From: Gautieria morchelliformis
Lineage: Eukaryota; Basidiomycota; Agaricomycetes; Gomphales; Gomphaceae
Direction: 5' to 3'
Assembly (NCBI GenBank): GCA_015179125.1
Contig: WHVA01000030.1
Span: 372,001-436,000, forward strand
Length of the DNA: 64,000 nucleotides
The position numbers and the translations under genes were made by a program. Below the pieces are notes generated by a model that had not been told where the DNA came from, made no database searches, and saw only the letters and a list, made by a program, of their open reading frames with translations. Shown piece after piece: positions 23,957-35,283 of the stretch (positions are counted from its first letter, which is position 1; every line of letters starts with the position of its first letter).

Positions 23957-25504
23957 CTAACTTCGGTCAATGTAAACCCCATCATCGTCTTCTTCCTCCT
24001 CCATCTCTTCACCTGCACCCGCACTCGCATCCCAGCTTTCAAATCCGGTGCGATTGGGATCTACACTAAGATCGCTCATGAACCGACTGAGGGACTCTTG
24101 CTTTTTGGCGGCGAGAGACGCTTCCTATACATCGAGAAAAGGCGGAAAACACACGTTACTGTCGACTGAGGGGAGAAGTGACATAGTCATACCCGCTCTT
24201 TTGTTACGCGTTCCATCTCGGGGACGTATTCACTAGCGCCATCAGAACAAGGATTACGGTCAGAAAGAAACACAATAGTGTCAACCAGACCCACGTTTCG
24301 TACTCAACTGACGCGGCCGCGACTGCTTCTAAGAACTCAGTGAAGCCCGCCCCCGTGAATGACGACACCGACACAGTCTACCAAGCAATCAGCAATCCAT
24401 AATCCTGGCGCACCGCCCCTTCCTTTCCGCCCCACTTCAGACCTTGACACGCACCTTCAACTCTTTATAAAACTCATCCAACACCAAACTCATCGAATGC
24501 ATCAAACTTCCCATATATCCGCTCGCCTCCCCCTCCCCTTCCCTCTCCTCCTCCAACGCCTCCTGAAACTTCTCGAAATCTCTGATCCACCCGAGCATCC
24601 TCCCCGCCCCCTCTTCACCCACAACATCCACCTTATTAAAGACCACCACCATTGGCAGCTGCGTTTTGTACAATATCGAGCAGGCGTATAGCATGTTGGA
24701 CATGAAAGTAGCCGGACGCGTGCTGCGCGGCGTGTCGAGGATGTAGGCGACGAGTGTAGGGTAGGAACGTGCAAGGAGGGTGGTAATTATAGAGCCGGAG
24801 GCAGACCAGGTGAATATTTCGATCTGGCCTGGTGTGTCAAGAATTATGAAGCTGAAAGGGAGATGATGTATCAAGCAGGTGATGATGTGTGCGGGTGGGT
24901 CAGACAGTGCGGGAAAGGTAACTTACTCGAGCGAATCGGCACGCTTGTCGATAAGATCGAGGACTTGGTCGAACTTCGTTGTGAAGAGGTTGAGCGCGGT
25001 CAGGATACCACCGTTTGGGCCCAGGTTGTACCTCTCATGTATAAATTAATACAACGTTCTGTACAGCCAGAAAGAAAAAGGAATAAAAAGGATCAAAGGA
25101 AGACAGGCTTTCTCAGCGTCCACAGGGGACTAACCACAAGACCTCGTTTGAAACCAAAAAGAAAAAGGTAAAAAAGGAGTCATAGGACGCCAAACTCACT
25201 GCTTCATCACCTCGCTATAGTCCACCGTATCTCGGATATCGATATTAGGCTCAAACGGCGCATTAGTGACGGCGGGGTCAAGGTTGATGATATAAGGTGG
25301 TTTCGAGGATGAAGAAGACTGGGAGCCAGAGGGACCTGCAAGCGCATGGAGGTGAGAGTTGAGCCGCTGAACAAAAGTCGTCTTCCCGGAGCCCGCCATG
25401 CCAATTGTGATGATGACAGTGGGTCTCTTTTTGGAGGTAGAGGCCGATGGGGCTGGTGAGGAGGGAACGGGGCATGTCGACGGCGCTGAAGACGAGGCGG
25501 CCAT
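23957..25504 (-). CDS. NPA3: GPN-loop GTPase 1 (Npa3/XAB1 type)
   Basis: GPN1 works with GPN2/GPN3 in assembly and nuclear import of RNA polymerase II. The start [20 protein letters not shown] is low-complexity, followed by the P-loop [12 protein letters not shown]-like stretch [20 protein letters not shown], then [20 protein letters not shown] and [12 protein letters not shown]. After an intron comes [20 protein letters not shown], which holds the diagnostic Gly-Pro-Asn loop. Next are [15 protein letters not shown] (G3), [10 protein letters not shown] (G4), [17 protein letters not shown] (G5 region, exon beginning ACTGTGTCG after a TAG acceptor), and an acidic tail ending [12 protein letters not shown]. 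Five or six exons join in phase; stop is at 23957-23959. The gene looks intact. Intron 1 (about 170 bp) is longer than usual here. Confidence 0.88.
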
Positions 25505-25549
25505 GGTGGTGGTCGATAAGCGCCAGCGTCACACTTGGTCACTAGAGGG

Positions 25550-25988
25550 GTGACCTGGTTTGGTTTTGACAGAACGGGACGTTGATTGGGGAGGGGGTCG
25601 TACTTCGCAAACGTTCTTTCTCTTGTACGGGAGGTATCTTTTCCAGTTCCTGCATGGACGATAATTTGTCGAATATTACCGTTGAATGAATCAAAATTTT
25701 CCCCGGGTTTTCTAATGCGGTTATTTAAAGATAGGTGGACCTCGGCCAACGCCCCGTTCCGCAAATCGGTTGGCAGGGATGAATATATCTTTTAATTAAA
25801 TCATACCCACATTAGAAAATCCGGGGAGATTTTTGATTCATTCAACGGTAATATTCGACAAATTATCGTCCATGCGCCCGGAACGGGAAAAGCTACCTCC
25901 CCATACAAGAGAAAGAACCTTCGCGGAGGACCTCTACGACCCCCTCCCCAATCAACGTCCCGCTCTGTCAAAACCAAACCAGGTCACC
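25550..25988. repeat. Inverted duplication with arms of about 175 bp next to the GPN1 start
   Basis: The left arm (about 25550-25726) and right arm (about 25808-25988) are reverse complements at roughly 90 percent, with an 80-bp spacer. Shared phrases include GACGATAATTTGTCGAATAT and ATTGGGGAGGGGGTCGTA. The left arm begins about 45 bp before the GPN1 ATG, so it holds the GPN1 promoter. No transposase or clear target duplication is seen. Confidence 0.8.
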
Positions 25989-26497
25989 ATTTATCCGATG
26001 ACGACCAGCTCATCGAAATTCACCTACCGAGAAAACATACACGACAACTCAACGAACAGGATTCTCTTCCACAACCCTTCTTATATTCTATGTGCGCCAC
26101 TTATACAGTTTTGCCTCTATCGTCACCTATGACATCACCTACAGTTCACCGTTATTCGTCTATTTCCCACGACTTTTGCCTGTACTGTACGACAATACTA
26201 CTCCGAATAAACCGCTGTATCCCGTCCTCGACAAGGGCCACCGGCCTCTGACGATGATCAAGTGTTCACACCACAATACGCGGTTGAAGATAAGACAGAT
26301 GCCGTGAAAAGCCTCCAAACGGGTACGAATTTAAGTACCGAGTAAGGAAAGAACACCAAACGTAGTAACGATCAAATTAAGAAATTCTAAAAAATGACTT
26401 CGTACGGTTATATATATTCCCCATACATAACATCAAATACAACTTAGAAACGGGAACTTGGCCTCGACAAGGGAGCCCGAAGCCGCCTCAGCTCTTT
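25989..26497. other. Sequence between inverted duplication and MAK5 fragment
   Basis: No gene recognised in this 500-bp stretch; only short frames without domains. Confidence 0.4.
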
Positions 26498-27570
26498 GTG
26501 GATGACGCGTTCGCAGGCGCAAATCACAGTAGCGTCCTTATTGGCCAGCAATGAAGTCAGAAAGTCAATCAAGCCTGCCGAATCCGTGGTCGCTGTCGCT
26601 CTAGAAAATCTCCCGTGGAAAGCTGTGCCTACACATGGCAATAGGGCTGATCACAGTAGAGGATTTGGCTAGGATTTGATGAGGATTTGATGGAGGATTT
26701 CGATTTTTTTAGAACACCCCACAATGCCCCGAAATCGCGATTTAACTGTGATTAAGTAGCCTGTTTTGAAACTGCATTTGAGAGGATTTGAGAACGCTGG
26801 TGCCGGACACGGCAGGGTGGCTCTCTTGCCGGTCTGTCAGCCGAAGGTAGGTTCTGCGCGATAATGTACTATAATGTATCCCTAAAAAATACAAAGTAAC
26901 ATATGTGAAAGCATTAATTTACCTTTAGGTGTCCTCTTAAAATAACAAATAACATAGATCAAGAGAAACTCAAATTTATATAAAAATATAGAAGAGAAAC
27001 ACTGAAGAATAAAAAAAAAAAGATGGAACTATGTATTTTTTAGAGTTTTTACTCAATTGACCAGATTCAAAGGATTGCGCAGGTGTCATAACTGGTTGGC
27101 CGCATGGCCTTGGACCAGGCCACTAGACTGTAGTGGTGGTATGGAGTCACTTTAGCGAGTACTTCAGTTTCCGGGTTACTTTCTGCAGGCACAAAGGGAG
27201 AGCCTGACGGACTAGTTTAGGGCCCGTGACTGCACCGGCCGAAATCCAAATCCAAATCGCGCACAAATCTCAAATCACCTCCTGAGGTGATTTGAGGATT
27301 TGGATGGATTTGGCCTCCAAATCCATTTCTCAAACCCCCATCAAATCCCCTCCAAATCCTCTACTGTGATCAGCCCTAATGTCTGCGAGGTCGATCGGAA
27401 ATGAGGAGGATGGGGGCATACTAGCATTAGAGGCGTTGAGGTTGTCTACGGTGACGGCGACGGCGGGAAAGTCATTGGCTTTCGTGTATGTGGTATGTTT
27501 GGCATGGGGCTCGCAAAACTCACTGACAGAGAGACAGATAAAGGAGCAGAAAGCCGTTACGCCATCGAGC
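26498..27570 (+). pseudogene. Displaced fragment of MAK5 exon 1, interrupted by a transposable element
   Basis: This stretch matches the first exon of MAK5 (8660-9100) but on the opposite strand. Recognisable pieces are the start region with GTG in place of ATG (GTGGATGACGCG), CACAGTAGCGTC, then RKSIKPAES and [13 protein letters not shown] up to 26642, and after the insert the GGAAATGAGGAGGATGGGGG to GAGCAGAAAGCCGTT region. The segment after the CACAGTAGCGTC phrase is deleted relative to MAK5. Frames are broken and no helicase core is present, so this is a dead fragment. Its intronless boundary does not decide between a DNA duplication and a retrocopy, because the fragment stays within one exon. 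Confidence 0.82.
26643..27377. mobile_element. 735-bp terminal-inverted-repeat element with 3-bp AAT target duplication
   Basis: Both ends carry the same 26-bp inverted repeat starting AGGGCTGATCACAGTAGAGG. The element is flanked by AAT at 26640-26642 and 27378-27380, while the intact MAK5 gene has one AAT at that point (GGCAATGTC), so the empty site is known. Inside the ends are many copies of GATTTGG/AGGATTTG-type words in mirrored order. No transposase frame is present. A 3-bp duplication fits PIF/Harbinger-like or CMC-like families, but the class is not settled. Confidence 0.85.
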
Positions 27571-28280
27571 TGCATTATTTACTATTGGGACGAGCGCCAC
27601 GATACCACAACTGACAGACAACTATAGAAGATGTTCATGCTAGGATTTGACAACTTCTCATGAATATCTGACTTTTGTGGGGGCTGCGTTTATTGTCTGG
27701 TGACTTAGTGACATAGGGCGAGATTACATTATGGACTATCAATAAAATCAACTATGGAACAGGACAAGACACATTCAAAATGGGAACAAGATCCAGAGAG
27801 GGTATTGTGCTCATTTGTTTCCTCGGAATAACCCTCTTCTTCTGCTTCAAGATAGGTAAAGCACCAGGGGGTGCCAAAGATCCCAGCGTCTTGGGATCCT
27901 CCCTAACCACTGGCCGGCACCTGACTCAGGCAGCTGACACATGCTTGCAGTTTTCTTAAGAAGCCTATTCTTATACTCACGCTCTATAGTCGAGCGATGA
28001 CCAGCCTCCTCATAATCTGCCATGGCGGGGACCACGCCAGTCTGACAGTGCACAGACTGGAGGACAATGGTGGGAATAGAAGGCGGCGGCATGGTGAGCA
28101 CTGTAATGGAACTGTCCTCGGAGAATATGCTGTTAAGTTTTCGGAGCGGGCAGAGAGAGTTAACAAAGACTGATTTCGCGTTTGTCTGAGCTCTGTCAAA
28201 CACGTAAGGAATCTAATGTAGAGGACAGGAATTATAGGCAGTAGGTTCGGACTTGGTGCTCAAAAGAAGACTAGAAATTA
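27571..28280. other. Intergenic region without recognised gene
   Basis: A minus-strand open frame at 27847-28203 has no domain or supporting splice structure. I see nothing else. Confidence 0.35.
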
Positions 28281-28440
28281 ATTCACTCTCTCAGTGAATT
28301 TAGTTGTCACTGTAAATATATTATACACTACCTAGAAATTAATTCACTACAGTATTTCTAGGTCAACAAATCGAAAAGAAACGAGACTAATTTACTTGCC
28401 TCTCTCAGTGAATTTAGTTGTCACTGAGAGAGGGGGGAAT
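28281..28440. repeat. Short AT-rich repeat cluster
   Basis: CTCTCTCAGTGAATTTAGTT occurs near 28287 and again near 28403, and CTAGAAATTAATTCACT occurs near 28270 and 28332. The second CTCTCTCAGTGA copy ends in a self-complementary CAGTGA...TCACTGAGAGAG hairpin. It may be the remains of a small element. Confidence 0.45.
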
Positions 28441-29663
28441 GTGTCTCATGCGCATGTACTACTAGCCGGCGCTTTAGCGCCCGTGAGGCACTGGTGTGCC
28501 GTGATAAGCGCCCATAGAACGTAGCGCGTTAGTGAACAGCCGCAGCTCAAAAAGGAAACTTGTCCACAACCACCCACAAAGGGTTGGTTGGACAGAACAT
28601 GAAAAGAAGTAGAAATACAGCTTCGAAAAATCAAAGAAAAAATTTGACAAATCATAGAATGAATGTCAGCATGGTTTCAAGTCAAAAATCAAAAGAAATC
28701 CAAATAGTGGAATCTATTTGGCTTGATTTTGGTGCAGGAGCATAAATGCACCCAACATATAACTATGGTGACTCGACTTAAATATCCTTGTGACCAAGCT
28801 TACTAATGTGCTAGTAGCTTCTAGCGCTCCCCATACTCCAACATATGCACAGTGTGGCTGATGAGGTGAGGGAAGAGGAACAGGGCAGGAAGTCCAAGCT
28901 CTTGCCGGCCAATGCCAAACCACCAGGAACCCTGCTAATGACTGGCCTCTTGCTGGTGCCTGTCCACATCATCATTGACATCATTGTTGACAGGTGCACT
29001 ATTAGTGATCGATCACCGAGACTAATGCCTGCACACAGCCACAAGGGGCTGGCATCTGTATCTTATCTATCCAGTAGATAAGATAGCCTCTTTGTTCATT
29101 ATGTCATCTGGCACTTGTGCGCACTGGTGCATGTATGCATTGTGAAAGGTTCATTTCTTCTTGAATAAATTCTTTAAAATATTAGTCTCTTGTATGTATA
29201 TAGAGTTGAATGGATAGCATAGTTTGTTTATCACAACAGTGTTCCTCCACAGGTATATGTTAGAATAAATGGGATAATATATTTTACATTATTCTATGGT
29301 TTATCAAATGGCTAAATGAATTTATTAATGTGTGCATGGATTATTTGACACACTTGAGTGTCATCACACACAAGTGCCAGGAGATGTGAATGACATCATA
29401 TCTTGGCTAGATATGATGTGTCATATGGTTACTCAAGCCTCGGTCTTGCTAACTGAGGTGTGGCACCGGCTGTGGAGCCTGTGGGAATTGCTGATGATCT
29501 CTTTGCCCCTGGACCAGAACCTAAACGAGTCATTGATGCCAACACTACATTTGTTGATGCAAAGAAATGGCTTCCCCTGAATTATATGGAATTCTTCACC
29601 ACGGTACTCGTCCCATCTACTGCCATGCTCCTCATTCAATCGGATAGGAACGAGTCAACTGCA
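28441..29663. other. Degenerate sequence of uncertain origin
   Basis: Short open frames on both strands show low-complexity or unfamiliar peptides. The plus-strand frame from 29460 (FVDAKKWLPLNYMEFFTTVL, PSTAMLLIQSD) may be a transposon-associated ORF and runs into the duplication at 29664. I cannot name it. Confidence 0.3.
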
Positions 29664-30094
29664 CAAGCATGGCTGACTTGGTATCAGAGTCATGCTTGGG
29701 GCAGCTTCCACTCCTCATCTACTATGAACAATGATGTAGCACCTACTACACCCATGCCTCATTCAGGTGTCAGTACCTTGGGTGTGGCAGTCAAGGCTGA
29801 ACCCAAGGATACTGACACCTGAATGAGGCATGGGTGTAGTAGGTGCTTCATCAAGCATGGCTGACTTGGTATCAGAGTCATGCTTGGGGCAGCTTCCATT
29901 CCTCATCTACTACGAACAATGATGAAGCACCTACTGCACCCATGCCTCATTCAGGTGTCAGTACCTTGGGTGTGGCAGTCAAGGCCGAACCCAAGGATAC
30001 TGTAATGCTCAAGTCACCCCTGCAGCCAGGATGGATTACTAAGTCCATTCTAGATGAACATGGCCATCCAGTATATGTCTATGAGCTAGAATAG
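29460..30094 (+). pseudogene. Broken ORF of unknown family with an internal duplication
   Basis: The frame encodes AVEPVGIADDLFAPGPEPKR, then TWYQSHAWGSFHSSS and HSGVSTLGVAVKAEPKD, and stops at 29820-29822. After a short spacer a second copy of the TWYQSHAW...VKAEPKD part continues to SILDEHGHPVYVYELE and a stop near 30094. It lies next to the KDZ transposase but on the other strand. I do not recognise a family; a second ORF of the same transposon is one possibility. Confidence 0.35.
29664..30002 (+). repeat. 151-bp direct duplication separated by a 37-bp inverted copy
   Basis: Copy one is 29664-29814 and copy two 29852-30002, both beginning CAAGCATGGCTGACTTGG. The spacer (about 29815-29851) is the reverse complement of an internal part of the repeat (GCACCTACTACACCCATGCC). 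Confidence 0.8.
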
Positions 30095-30369
30095 ATACAT
30101 TGCCTCACAGTCCCAATGTTTATGGTTCGCTATGCCCCATCTTTAGTTATGCATATACACATGCTAGATACAACTCTTGATCTGTCCCTATTGCCCAAAT
30201 CATATGACAAAAGAAACTTGGCCAGGGGTGCAACTACAAGTCCAAATCTTCACGTGGTATAGAGTAGGGTGCATGTCCATCCCTTTCTAACTGTGAAATG
30301 ATCACACAATTGCGACACATGATCATCTCATCCAAAAGAAGTTAAAACTTTGTAGGCAAATTTATAAAA
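30003..30369. other. AT-rich spacer beside the KDZ remnant
   Basis: End of the broken ORF followed by about 280 bp in which nothing was recognised; it may include the 3' end of the KDZ element. Confidence 0.35.
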
Positions 30370-31757
30370 CTATGCAGATGAATAATATGAAAGAACACAC
30401 CAATCCTGACGCATCAAATGAGTGATTGCATGGAATTTCCCAATCCACATGTTCACTTGTTCAGCTGCTGAGGAATTGAAGATCCATTGACCAGTCTTCT
30501 CATCAATGAGTTCACTCCAAATTGCAGGATTACAATTCATTCCACAGAACTCATCTGACTCCTTGTGCTTTGTTTTGAAGTGGAAGACATCCACCGGTAA
30601 AGCAACATCCTTAAAATAGTCATCATTCCGTTTGGTGAGCATACTGGCAATATGGCAATTATTATAAAACCAAATGACTGTAGGAAAGACATGCTTTGTG
30701 GGGAATGTTGATTTCCAAAAATTTCATAAGATAATGTCAGAATTTAATGACAAAAGCCCCACAATTATGCTCACCACTACATTTGCACATCCCTCAGCAC
30801 CATAAAATGTCTCCCTAGCCAATATATTGTGGGTGTGACACTGTCAGAATCTTGCAAAGACCCTGTGATTGCCAGTGAGTGGTTTTTCATTACATGTGTC
30901 CATAACCTGTCCATTCACATCAATCTTGGCTTCTTCTTCTTCATCTGCATGCCCTTGAGTCATCCTTCCCTGCTTAGTGAGGTGTTCTTGAGCTGGAATA
31001 GGGCCTTCCCATGTTCTAGATAATGTCTTCTGTAGCTCAGTGTGTTGCAAGTGCACAAGTTCGAAAAAAGGGCTCGGCGTCAGAATGACATGCCACAACA
31101 GCACACTTGAGGGTGTCGCACTTGTGCAGGGGACAGTACAAATGCTGGTTGGTTTCCAGGTCTCTTTGCAATCATGGACCTCACAACATGGATGACCTAG
31201 GGCAACACTTTCACTGACTACAGACTGTATAGCACCCACCACTTGACCTTTCACATCTTTGACTATTCTTGTGCATAACTCACAGGCATGGTTCCACGCT
31301 GCTTGACCAGTCCCAGTCATAGCCAAGTTTCAAAACTTAATGGCAGCTTGCCACTGTTTCCCTTGTGATGCAGCCTTGTGTGGCACACTGAGATTCATAT
31401 CTTGTTCATGGTGCCAATTCAAAAGCGAAGAAATGATAAACACATCCCAGACCATCTTGTAGTTAACTCAAAAGTGACTGGCCTGCTTTGTGGAAGTGCA
31501 GTGTTTGATGGGAGTGTTCGTGCCTCATCATTGTAGATACAGGTGCAATTTTGGGCAGATGTTCTAGGGAAACAGAAACAACTCAGCCTGTGTGATAAAA
31601 TAGTCAGGCACATTAATTACTTACCATGCTATATGCATCTGGGTTGTAAACCACTCACCTAGCTCCTCCATGAAAAAATGTGTCATGATTTGGACTGCAT
31701 TGGGAAGTGATGTGAATCTGGGTTGTAGTATGTCCAGATGTTGGCATGGACAACAGT
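30370..31757 (-). pseudogene. KDZ-type transposase, C-terminal portion (CxC6 region and catalytic part)
   Basis: KDZ (Kyakuja-Dileera-Zisupton) DNA transposons are abundant in Agaricomycetes. Reading leftwards: PNAVQIMTHFFMEEL at about 31650-31720; LTTRWSGMCLSFL region; a cysteine cluster CELCTRIVKDVKGQVVGAIQ and GHPCCEVHDCKETW (31326-31130), which fits the CxC6-like domain; then ILARETFYGAEGCANVV near 30800 and LPVDVFHFKTKHKESDEFCG with WIFNSSAAEQVNMWIGKFH (30600-30430), hallmark C-terminal blocks. Frames shift between these blocks partly through introns and partly through decay. The 5' part of the gene lies at 50173-50811, beyond the Gypsy insertion. Confidence 0.8.
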
Positions 31758-31762
31758 CGTAA

Positions 31763-31976
31763 TGTAAATAACCTAGATATCACACATGTATACTAGTTAT
31801 TACATAATCCCAGTGGGCCCTTTAGGGACCCACTGTATAGTTTATGTGTGGGAACCGGTCAGCGGTTCCCATCGCATCTTACCCTTACACTGTCACTATG
31901 TAGCATCAGAATACCACTCATTGGTCAAGTTCTGTCGTGCTCTTGTGACTTAAGGCTTAAGATAGACATCTTTACA
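31763..31976 (+). repeat. 5' LTR of Gypsy A
   Basis: This 214-bp LTR is bounded by TG and CA. It holds an internal hairpin GGGAACCGGTCAGCGGTTCC at about 31850. The primer-binding site right after it (CCTTTTTGAACTATCC...) was not assigned to a tRNA. Confidence 0.85.
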
Positions 31977-32147
31977 CCTTTTTGAACTATCCTGCAGTTG
32001 ATCGCCATGTGGCCAACCGATTGTGGATTCGAAGCAATCTTGAAAAAGATCGCTGCGTCGAAGACTAAACATGGTTGAGACCCTCCAGTAGACCTTCTAC
32101 TGTCGGCTGCGAGTGTGATGATTCCACACAGTCGAAGACAGACATGA

Positions 32148-34447
32148 GTGACAAGCTCGCGGTCCACACCACTGGCGCAGCCCAGCGACACGACGGCTGA
32201 CACTACCCTGGACCAAGAGTCCAGGATGCCAGAAGACGGAGAGATCGTAGATCTCACCGCCCTTGTCCCCCCAATGGAGGACGAGGAAAATCCTGACCAT
32301 ATCTCGTTGAGCATGGTCGAGGAAGAGATGATGCCGGGCAGCAAGCCGGTGCTGCCCCCCCAGTCCCCTCTGCCCAGAGACAAAGGAAAGGGCAGAGAAG
32401 TCTCGACGTCCTCAGACGGCAGAGCATCAACGTTGAGACGGGCACAAAGCCACGACTCGACCACCGCTCACGAAGTAGAGCGACGACAATCATCCCCGAA
32501 GGGGGACGACGGCAAAAAAGGCGAGCCCCAGACGATGGTCAGGGCTCGGAATACTCGAGCTCAAGTCGCAAGAGCTTGAGAGCTCACGCCATCGACCACG
32601 AGACGGCAGACACTGCAGGCATATAAAAGTTTTCTTGTCTGAAAAACTGTTGAATTTTTAGTGTTTTTTATGTAAAAAAAGCTATAATAAAATTTTGTGT
32701 TTTTATTAGAATTTGTTGAGCAAGAAAATTGTAAAAAAATTCAAAGTTTTTTTCAGGGTTTTTTATGGGTTTCTTTGTGTTTTCACAAAGAAACTTATAA
32801 AAAGACATAAAAAACCCTGCAAAAAACTTTAAACTTTTTTACAATTTTCTTGCTCAACAAATTCTAACAAAAACACAAAATTTTGTTAAAGTTTTTTTAC
32901 ATTAAAAACACTAAAAAAATTTGGAATATCTTTACAGTTTTTTGAACAGTTTTTCAGACCAGAAATTTTTTATATGCCTCCAGTGAGAGGCACTGAACAA
33001 GCAGGTGCAGGATGCGCTGCACCGGAGCGTGCTCACGCGCCACAACCACGATCAGCTAGCATCGCAGCTTGACAACGTTGCCTCCACCATAATGGCAATC
33101 GGCAAGGAACTCCACCAGGCGGAGGAGATCAGGCTGCAAGACGCAGCCACGCTGGAGAACGTCCAGACGGCCCTCCGCCAATGTGGGGAATGCGACACAA
33201 CTCGTCCGAGCTCGCGACAGTCCGCAGCTAACGAACGCGGTCATGACGCAGAAGACCCATGACGAAAGGAGCAGGACAAGCAGCGAATGCCACCGCCAGC
33301 CGTCCCGGTTGAACAGGACATGAGGTTCAGGAATGAACCTCAGGAGGAACCGGCTGCCCCAACGGACAGCCGCAAGACGATCCAACAGATCGTCAGGGAA
33401 CATGTCACCTCAGAGCCTGACTCTGAAACAACGACCAAGAGCTTAGAGCTCGAAGTCGCGCACTGGCAGCGTAAAGAGGCCACAGCCGCACGCTGCCAAA
33501 CGCGGGCCCCCGAGCCGCTAGCGAAGAACGCTGAGGAAGCAGTGGCCCAAAGCCACACTGCTCAGCAGCCCGACGAGCAGCTCATGCGAGCCATGCAGGA
33601 TGCACGGCAGGCGTGCGCAGCCTACAACAGCAGGCTGCGGATCCGCAAAGCGGGACTGACCGGGGACACCAGGCACAAAATGCCCCCGGACTTGAGAGCA
33701 CAAAATGCTTCCGATCCTGAGCCTGATCCGGGCCTGGGGCCCATCAGGGCATACAACAGCCTGCCCCGCGCAGCGTCACAGCTGTGCGAGCGATCCATGG
33801 CCCCAACGGAAGGCCAGGGAATCCCGGATCAGGCTGACGTCGTACCGCTATAGCCATACGATGGGATCACGTGGATGATCTGCATAGCGTTGGCAGACGC
33901 CGTGGACACAGACCCAGAGAAGTCTGTGCTAGTGAAAGCCAGCGTGAAGCTGGCTCACCCCGAGCCATATGCCGGGGGATCTGACCTCGAAGAGTTTGAG
34001 ATCTTCGTTGCAGCCATCTTACGATGGCTGAAAATGAACTGCCTCCTAGGGCCAACCAGCATAGACATGCAGGTCGGCTACGTGGGCACTCACCTCACCG
34101 GCGAAGCCCAGGAATGGTTCCTTCGAAACGTAGAACGCTTCGATCGCCAGGTCCGCAGCTGGACTCTGGAAACAGTGATACAGGGCCTTCAAAAGAGGTT
34201 CCTGCACACACTGACATACGATCACGCTTCAAATAAATTTGACACGGTCATGCAGGGCATGAAGACCGTTCAGGAGATGCTGAACGAGCTCATGAAATAT
34301 GCGGCGCATATGATACAGCCGCCAGATGATTACACATTCCGGAGACGGTTCGTGTTGGCGCTGCGTGAAACGCTGCGCAACAAAGTCCTCAAAAAGGGCT
34401 ACAACACCGAGAGCAGCTCAATAGAGCAACTCTTCAAGATGGCCTGA
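32148..34447 (+). pseudogene. Gag-like polyprotein of Gypsy A, disrupted
   Basis: The N-terminal part (32148-32579) is acidic and disordered (MPEDGEIVDLTALVPPMEDE). A hairpin element interrupts it at 32611-32985. After it come a coiled-coil-like stretch (33005-33262), a charged region (33287-33853) and the capsid-like domain at 33875-34447 with VKLAHPEPYAGGSDLEEFEI, TGEAQEWFLRN and YDHASNKFDTVMQGMKTVQE, typical of Ty3/Gypsy retrotransposon gag. Several frame changes and stops break it. The nucleocapsid part continues after the LTR insertion, at 35284. Confidence 0.75.
32611..32985. mobile_element. 375-bp palindromic hairpin element, CACTA-like ends, in Gypsy A gag
   Basis: The left end reads CACTGCAGGCATATAAAA and the right end is its near-perfect inverse, closing with GCCTCCAGTG. 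Most of the element is a single AT-rich inverted repeat around about 32785 (CTTTGTG...CACAAAG). AGA flanks both sides (32608-32610 and 32986-32988), a 3-bp target duplication. CACTG ends plus a 3-bp duplication fit CACTA/CMC-type elements; there is no coding capacity. Confidence 0.75.
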
Positions 34448-34498
34448 ATGATAGAGGAAGCATCCCGATACAATATCAGGATGCGCCACGCAGAGAGC

Positions 34499-35278
34499 TG
34501 TCATGATTCGTTTATTGTGCAAATCATCCCCCAACACACAGCGAATGACCTCCTCAACCAGCGAATGGCTTCCCGAACCAGCGAATATCTTGCCAAAATA
34601 TTCGTCACCATACTGCTTTCGCATTCGCTATTCACATCATTCCTGCCAGGACGCCAGGTGTTGGGGCCCTCATCCATTATAGAACCCATCATCTGTTAAA
34701 CTCCCACTCCTTGACAGACCCACATGCTCAGGATGCATTTGGATAGTGTCAGTTGCAGCCTCCATGCAGGTTGGACTCAATGGGACTCGTATCACTGCAG
34801 GGCAGGACAAACTATCTTCACTGAAGTTTTCACTACACAGTTGTCATGACCCATTCATTTCTTGTATCAAGCTATCCCTGTTTTCCCTTTCACCACTCTT
34901 CCATGTTTGCTCGGCTTCGCTCCATTCACTCCTTGCTCCATTCACTATTCGCCACATTCGCCATATGACAATTCGCTACTCACATCATTCGCCAGCAGGC
35001 ACACCATCAAACACGATCGACATCCTTTACCTGGATTGATGGTTCATCACTGGTCCCATCATCTTCTCAACTCAACCCCCTTTGGGTGTTCCTATGCCCA
35101 GAATGCATTCGCGGGGCATCCTACCCGTAGGTCATGTGGGACCAACCCAGCAGACGAAGAGTCCGTGCAGGGTGGTGTATAGGCAGGTCCCAAGGCGTGT
35201 TTTTGTACATAGGGGCCTTCGCCCTCTTTCCTCTCCGCACTAACATGCAATATTAATGCCCAAAAACCAATCTTGACA
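34499..35278 (+). mobile_element. LTR-type insertion (solo LTR) between gag and protease of Gypsy A
   Basis: The insert begins TGTCATGATTCG and ends AATCTTGACA and is flanked by AGAGC at 34494-34498 and 35279-35283, a 5-bp duplication as made by LTR-element integrases. A second TGTCATGAC start lies at about 34843, and from there the sequence matches, in inverted orientation, the LTR-like block at 51337-52327. It may hold two related LTR pieces. No coding sequence is present. Confidence 0.7.
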
Positions 35279-35283
35279 AGAGC

